Shown here in pieces: positions 60,478 through 64,000 of a stretch of DNA of 64,000 nt. The translations under genes were made by a program, and so were the position numbers. Source of the DNA: Paraburkholderia podalyriae (GTDB taxonomy: Bacteria > Pseudomonadota > Gammaproteobacteria > Burkholderiales > Burkholderiaceae); NCBI RefSeq assembly GCF_014397785.1, contig NZ_VZQQ01000002.1:1-64000 (forward strand), given 5' to 3'. The notes under the pieces were generated by a model. That model was not told the origin of the DNA. It ran no database searches and saw only the letters and a program-made list of their open reading frames with translations. How positions within the stretch are numbered: the stretch's first letter is position 1; every line of letters starts with the position of its first letter.

Positions 60478-62088
60478 TCAAGACGCGACTTCGAGCCGGT
60501 CGTCCGCGCCCATCACGCTCAGGAATCGAGCTGTCAACGGATGGCGCGGCTGGGTGAGCACTTCATGCGTGGGTCCCTGTTCGACCACCGCGCCGCCGCT
60601 CATGAACACGACGCGATCGGCGACCTGATCGGCAAAGCGCAACTGGTGCGTGGAGATGATCATGGTCAGGCCGCCTTCGTCCACGAGCCGCTGAATCACG
60701 TCGAGTACTTCGCCGACGAGTTCGGGGTCGAGCGCGGAGGTCGGTTCGTCGAGCAGCAGCACGCGAGGATTCGGCGCCAGCGCGCGGGCAATCGCGACGC
60801 GCTGCTGCTGGCCGCCCGACAGATGTCGCGGCAACGCATCCGCGCGATGACTGAGGCCGACGCGTTCGAGCAGTTCGCGCGCGCGGCGCTCGGCGTCGGC
60901 CGGTGGCATCCCGTGCACCCAGCGCAGCGGCCCGGCGATGTTCTCGCATGCCGTCAGATGGCTGAATAGATTGAAATGCTGGAACACCATGCCGACGCCG
61001 GCACTCGCTCGCTCGTTGGCGAGGTCGCCCTGTGTCATTGGCTGACCGTCGACCCGAAAACCGATGCGCTTGCCGCCGATACGGATTTCGCCGGCATCCC
61101 ACTGCTCCAGGTGATTGATACAGCGCAGCAGCGTGCTTTTGCCCGATCCGCTCGGCCCGAGCAGCGCAATGACCTCGCCGAAGCGGACCGTGAGGTCGAA
61201 GCCGTCGAGCACCGTCTGCTTGCCGTAACGCTTGCTCAGCCCTTTCACCTGCACCGCCGCTTTCTGCTTCTGCAATAGCTCGTAGCGGCTTGCGCGCTCC
61301 GCATGGGCCTTGCGCGCAACCGGCGCGGGCGCGGCGTCGAGCGGCGCACCGACGGATTGCGTCGCGCTTGCGGCGGAGGGCTCCACGGCGAGCGCGGCCC
61401 GGCGCCACGGCAGCAGTCGCGCAAAGCGTCCGGACGGACTGCGATCGAGATCAAGCGCGGTTTCGGCGAATAGCTGGATTGCAGCAATCAAGCCGGTCAG
61501 CACGAGATACATCAGCCCGGACGCAAAGAAGATCGAGAAGAAATCAAACGTCGACGACGCGAGTTGCGTGCTGCGCAAGGTCAGTTCGTCGACAGCGATC
61601 ACGGAGGCCAGAGACGAGTTCTTCAACGCGCTGACCGATTCGTTGCCGAGCGCCGGCACCATGGTGCGGATCGCCTGCGGCGCGATCACACGGCGCAGCA
61701 ACACGGTCGGCGTCATGCCGAGCGCCTGCGCCGCAAGAACTTGCCCACGCTCGACGCCGAGCACGCCGGAGCGCAGGATTTCCGCGATGAACGGCCCCTC
61801 GTTCGCCGCAAGCGCGAGACCCGCGGCGCCCATCGCGCTCAACTTCAAACCGATGTGCGGCAGCGCGTCGTATGCGAACACGAGTTGCAGGATCAGCGGC
61901 GTTCCGCGAAAAATCACCGTGTAGCCACGTGCGATGGCGGCAAGCGGCCCCACCTTGCTCAGTTGCATGCTCGCGAGCACCAGTCCTACGATCAGACCGC
62001 CTGCCAGCCCGAGGAGCGTGACTGCGATGGTGAAGCCGATGCCGCTTAACAGATACGGCAGGCCGACATAGTGCAGAAACAAATTCAT
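60478..62088 (-). CDS. ABC transporter with fused permease and ATPase (polar amino acid type)
   Basis: 536 residues. Residues 1 to about 225 are a His/Glu/Gln-type permease (five membrane segments, QVLAAQALGMTPTVLLRRVI coupling loop). After an Ala/Pro-rich linker (about 226-280), residues 285-536 are an ATPase with GPSGSGKSTLLR, QHFNLFSHLTACENI, LSGGQQQRVAIARAL and RVLLLDEPTSALDPE. These two functions are usually separate genes. A homodimer would give a complete transporter. It overlaps the binding-protein gene by one base. Confidence 0.88.
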   Translation of the reverse strand: MNLFLHYVGLPYLLSGIGFTIAVTLLGLAGGLIVGLVLASMQLSKVGPLAAIARGYTVIFRGTPLILQLVFAYDALPHIGLKLSAMGAAGLALAANEGPFIAEILRSGVLGVERGQVLAAQALGMTPTVLLRRVIAPQAIRTMVPALGNESVSALKNSSLASVIAVDELTLRSTQLASSTFDFFSIFFASGLMYLVLTGLIAAIQLFAETALDLDRSPSGRFARLLPWRRAALAVEPSAASATQSVGAPLDAAPAPVARKAHAERASRYELLQKQKAAVQVKGLSKRYGKQTVLDGFDLTVRFGEVIALLGPSGSGKSTLLRCINHLEQWDAGEIRIGGKRIGFRVDGQPMTQGDLANERASAGVGMVFQHFNLFSHLTACENIAGPLRWVHGMPPADAERRARELLERVGLSHRADALPRHLSGGQQQRVAIARALAPNPRVLLLDEPTSALDPELVGEVLDVIQRLVDEGGLTMIISTHQLRFADQVADRVVFMSGGAVVEQGPTHEVLTQPRHPLTARFLSVMGADDRLEVAS

Positions 62089-63014
62089 CAGTTCGAGGCA
62101 ATCAGCTTGGGAGTTTCGAGATTTTCAGCACCAAGCGACCACTTCTTCAGCAGCTCAGTCTGGGTGCCGGACTTCTGGATCGCGACGAGCGCCGCCATTA
62201 CCGCCGCGCGCATTGCCGGATTCGTTTTAGGTACGCCGATACCGATCGAATACGGCAGTGTCACCGCATTGGCCTTTTCGAGCTGGCCCGGATACGCCTT
62301 GACCGCCTGGTCCACCGTATTGACGTCATTGATGTACGTATCGGCGCGGCCCGAGAGAATCGCCTGGATTGCGTTCGCGTTGTTGTCGTACAGCTGCACG
62401 GCGGCTTCCGGCTTGTTCGCCGCCTTGCAAGCCGGTGCGAGCTTCTGGATCAGCGGCACTTCGACGTAGCCGGTGTTCTCCGCAGCGGTCGTGCCGCACA
62501 TCGTCTGATTGATGCCGCTGATTTTCTTCGGATTGCCCTTCGCAACCAGCACGCCGTCGAACACTTTCGAATAGGTGATGAAGTCCGCCGCCTTCGCGCG
62601 CTCCTCGGTCGCATAGATATCGGAGATCACGATGTCGGCCTGACCGCTTTGCAGCGTCGCCAGCAGCGCCGAGAACGCAACAGGCTTGTACGCCATCTTG
62701 AAGCCGAGGCAATTGCCGATCGCCTCGCCGAGATCGATGTCGAAGCCGATGTATTTCGTCGGATCGTTCGGGTCCAGCGCTTCGTAACCCGGCGTGTGCG
62801 GGTTGATCGCGTTGATCAGCGTCTTGCCCTTGAATTGCGGGTATTTCGCCTGCAACGCGGCGCACTCGGCAGGCACCGGCGCGGCGGCTTGAGCGTGACC
62901 CGACATCAGCAGCGCCAGCAGACTGGCAGCGCCGAGAAGCAGCTCGCGCCAGCGGCGGCCAAAACCGCCTGCGCGCGGCCTGCCACGTCCATGACCGACA
63001 ATATTTGTGTTCAT
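62088..63014 (-). CDS. Polar amino acid-type ABC binding protein (SBP_bac_3)
   Basis: The start at ATG 63014 is best spaced from CAGGAG; an ATG two codons earlier is too close. The 308-residue protein has an unusually long Arg/Gly-rich N-terminus before the signal core (LLLGAASLLALLMSGHAQAA). The mature protein matches family 3 binding proteins (YIGFDIDLGEAIGNCLGFKM, QSGQADIVISDIYATEER). It supplies the fused transporter encoded next. Ligand possibly an amide, amino acid or related nitrogen compound, given the amidases. Confidence 0.87.
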   Translation of the reverse strand: MNTNIVGHGRGRPRAGGFGRRWRELLLGAASLLALLMSGHAQAAAPVPAECAALQAKYPQFKGKTLINAINPHTPGYEALDPNDPTKYIGFDIDLGEAIGNCLGFKMAYKPVAFSALLATLQSGQADIVISDIYATEERAKAADFITYSKVFDGVLVAKGNPKKISGINQTMCGTTAAENTGYVEVPLIQKLAPACKAANKPEAAVQLYDNNANAIQAILSGRADTYINDVNTVDQAVKAYPGQLEKANAVTLPYSIGIGVPKTNPAMRAAVMAALVAIQKSGTQTELLKKWSLGAENLETPKLIASN

Positions 63015-63254
63015 CCCCATACTCCTGAACGGCAGATGTCAAAGGCCCACCCTATGTACGCCTCGTTGCATCGCACGAGACCAAGGGTAGGTGAACGAAA
63101 TTCCGTGGACTTGTTCCAGCGCGCCCAAATGCTTGCACGGGCGCGAAGCAGTTCATCAGCGCCGCGAGCGGGTCGATGCTGTCGCACGGCCAGTCGAGTT
63201 GGCAGCGCACCCGGCAAGCTGGACGCTTCGACTGCCGGGCGCAATGCGTCGTAC

Positions 63255-63491
63255 TCAATGCGATGACGCCGTCCCCGCCTGCAGCGTGGCGGCAGGTATT
63301 TGCGCTTCGCGCGGGAAGTAGCACGGCGGCGATTTGACGTGCACATACTGATTCCCGCAGGGCAGGCCCGCATAGTCGACGGTCCGGGTTGTCGCAGTCT
63401 GCGCAAGCGGCGCACGGTGAGCCTGTTCCGACGAATAGGCGCAGCCGTTCAGCAGAGCGACGAAGATCAGGCCAATGAGAGTTCGTATCAT
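63255..63491 (-). CDS. Small predicted lipoprotein
   Basis: 78 residues. A lipoprotein signal is seen: MIRT, hydrophobic LIGLIFVALL, then NGC with the lipidated Cys at position 17. The mature part is short, Cys-containing and without a recognised domain. It ends 24 bases upstream-side of the efflux gene on the same strand and may be co-transcribed with it. Confidence 0.6.
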   Translation of the reverse strand: MIRTLIGLIFVALLNGCAYSSEQAHRAPLAQTATTRTVDYAGLPCGNQYVHVKSPPCYFPREAQIPAATLQAGTASSH

Positions 63492-63515
63492 GAGGAATGT
63501 GTCGCGTGGTCCAAC

Positions 63516-64000
63516 TCAATGAGCTTCTTTTAGCGCCGCGCTCGAGACCAGCGCGTCCGACCTGTTCCACCAGCCGCCGCCGACGGCCTGAAAGAGCGCC
63601 GCCGTGTCCGCGAGCCTCGCAGCTCTCGCCTGGATCGCGGCGACGTGCGCCGTTTCGTAGCTTTGCTGTGCCGTCAGCACGGACAGGTAAGCGATCTCCC
63701 CCGTCTGCAGCTTCCGGCGAGCGATATCGAGGCTGCGCGATGCAGCCTCTTCGGCGGCCGCGGACGCTTCCAGCGTCTTTGCATCGGCTTGAACACTCTG
63801 CAAGACATCGGCAACGTTCTGAAACGCGTTGATGACCGTCAGACGGTACTGCGCCCCGGCCTGCTCGTAGACCGCCTGGGCGGCGCGCTGGCGGTGCAGC
63901 AGCGCCCCGCCCTGAAAGATGGGCTGCGCGACCTTGCCGACCACGTTGAAGAACTGGTTGTACGGTGTGAACGCGTTGGCGAGAGCATTCGGTGAGGTGC
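63516..64000 (-). CDS. Outer-membrane efflux protein (TolC/NodT/OprM family), 3' part
   Basis: The frame continues past the window edge, so only the C-terminal 160 residues are visible. NVVGKVAQPIFQGGALLHRQ, ALQ/ADVLQSVQADAKTLEA and RRKLQTGEIAYLSVLTAQQS are typical of the second repeat of RND-type outer-membrane channels. The tail ends in LKEAH. The 5' part with the lipoprotein signal and presumably the pump genes lie outside the window. Confidence 0.88.
   Translation of the reverse strand, partial: TSPNALANAFTPYNQFFNVVGKVAQPIFQGGALLHRQRAAQAVYEQAGAQYRLTVINAFQNVADVLQSVQADAKTLEASAAAEEAASRSLDIARRKLQTGEIAYLSVLTAQQSYETAHVAAIQARAARLADTAALFQAVGGGWWNRSDALVSSAALKEAH

Noticed and set aside
1..64000. 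CRISPR arrays, tRNA, rRNA, riboswitches or an intact transposon
   Set aside because: No regular spaced repeats, cloverleaf sequence, conserved rRNA stretch or complete transposase with ends was recognised on reading both strands; small RNAs cannot be excluded by eye.

Overview
The window reads as a GC-rich betaproteobacterial replicon of the Burkholderia / Paraburkholderia / Caballeronia type. This is inferred from codon use, from the density of ABC transporters and LysR, IclR, AraC and LacI regulators, and from several separate catabolic operons side by side. It looks like the accessory part of a second chromosome or megaplasmid. No rRNA, tRNA, CRISPR array or intact insertion sequence was recognised.

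Positions 1-1600 hold IS remnants (IS91-type and IS1634-like transposase pieces). Positions 1602-14662 form a dimethylsulfoniopropionate (DMSP) catabolic island. It contains dddB and dddC on the plus strand and, on the minus strand, a frameshifted acuI, a four-gene polyamine/betaine-type ABC transporter, dddD (a two-domain CoA-transferase/lyase) and a LysR gene in the dddR position. Expected chemistry: the ABC system imports DMSP, DddD releases DMS and leaves 3-hydroxypropionate, DddB oxidises that to malonate semialdehyde, and DddC gives acetyl-CoA. The region upstream of dddB (1602-1892) is a decayed copy of the dddD promoter, leader and first codons (13387-13678).

Positions 14838-20646 are plasmid-derived debris: an IS66 remnant split by an inversion, a DUF932 gene fused by deletion to a ParB-like gene, small unknown genes, a ParA-like ATPase and an StbC/MobC-like protein. 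Positions 20647-22017 hold no convincing gene.

Positions 22018-38553 hold 14 co-directional minus-strand genes: Gfo/Idh dehydrogenase, CoA-transferase, enoyl-CoA hydratase, aldehyde dehydrogenase, a sugar-type ABC transporter, two GMC oxidoreductases, an SDR, a DUF993 protein, a UPF0303 protein and an MFS carrier. They face a divergent LacI regulator. The intergenic region holds three copies of a 14-bp palindrome around a near-consensus promoter. The substrate is unknown.

Positions 39895-42170 are a DUF1479 oxygenase with a divergent AraC regulator. Positions 42192-48132 are a small aromatic-degradation locus (IclR, VOC dioxygenase-like protein, FAH hydrolase, MhpA-like hydroxylase, MFS carrier, SnoaL-like protein). 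Positions 48728-55983 are a four-carbon acid-sugar (threonate/erythronate) operon (KdgT-like permease, DUF1537 kinase, PdxA2, TetR, YqhD-like and HIBADH-like dehydrogenases) with a divergent DeoR regulator and repeated operator-like palindromes.

Positions 56031-63014 are an amide-utilisation operon: an amino-acid-type ABC transporter with fused permease and ATPase, a formamidase/acetamidase, a second amidase fused behind a complete AraC-type regulator, and RidA. The window ends with a small lipoprotein gene and the 3' part of an outer-membrane efflux gene.
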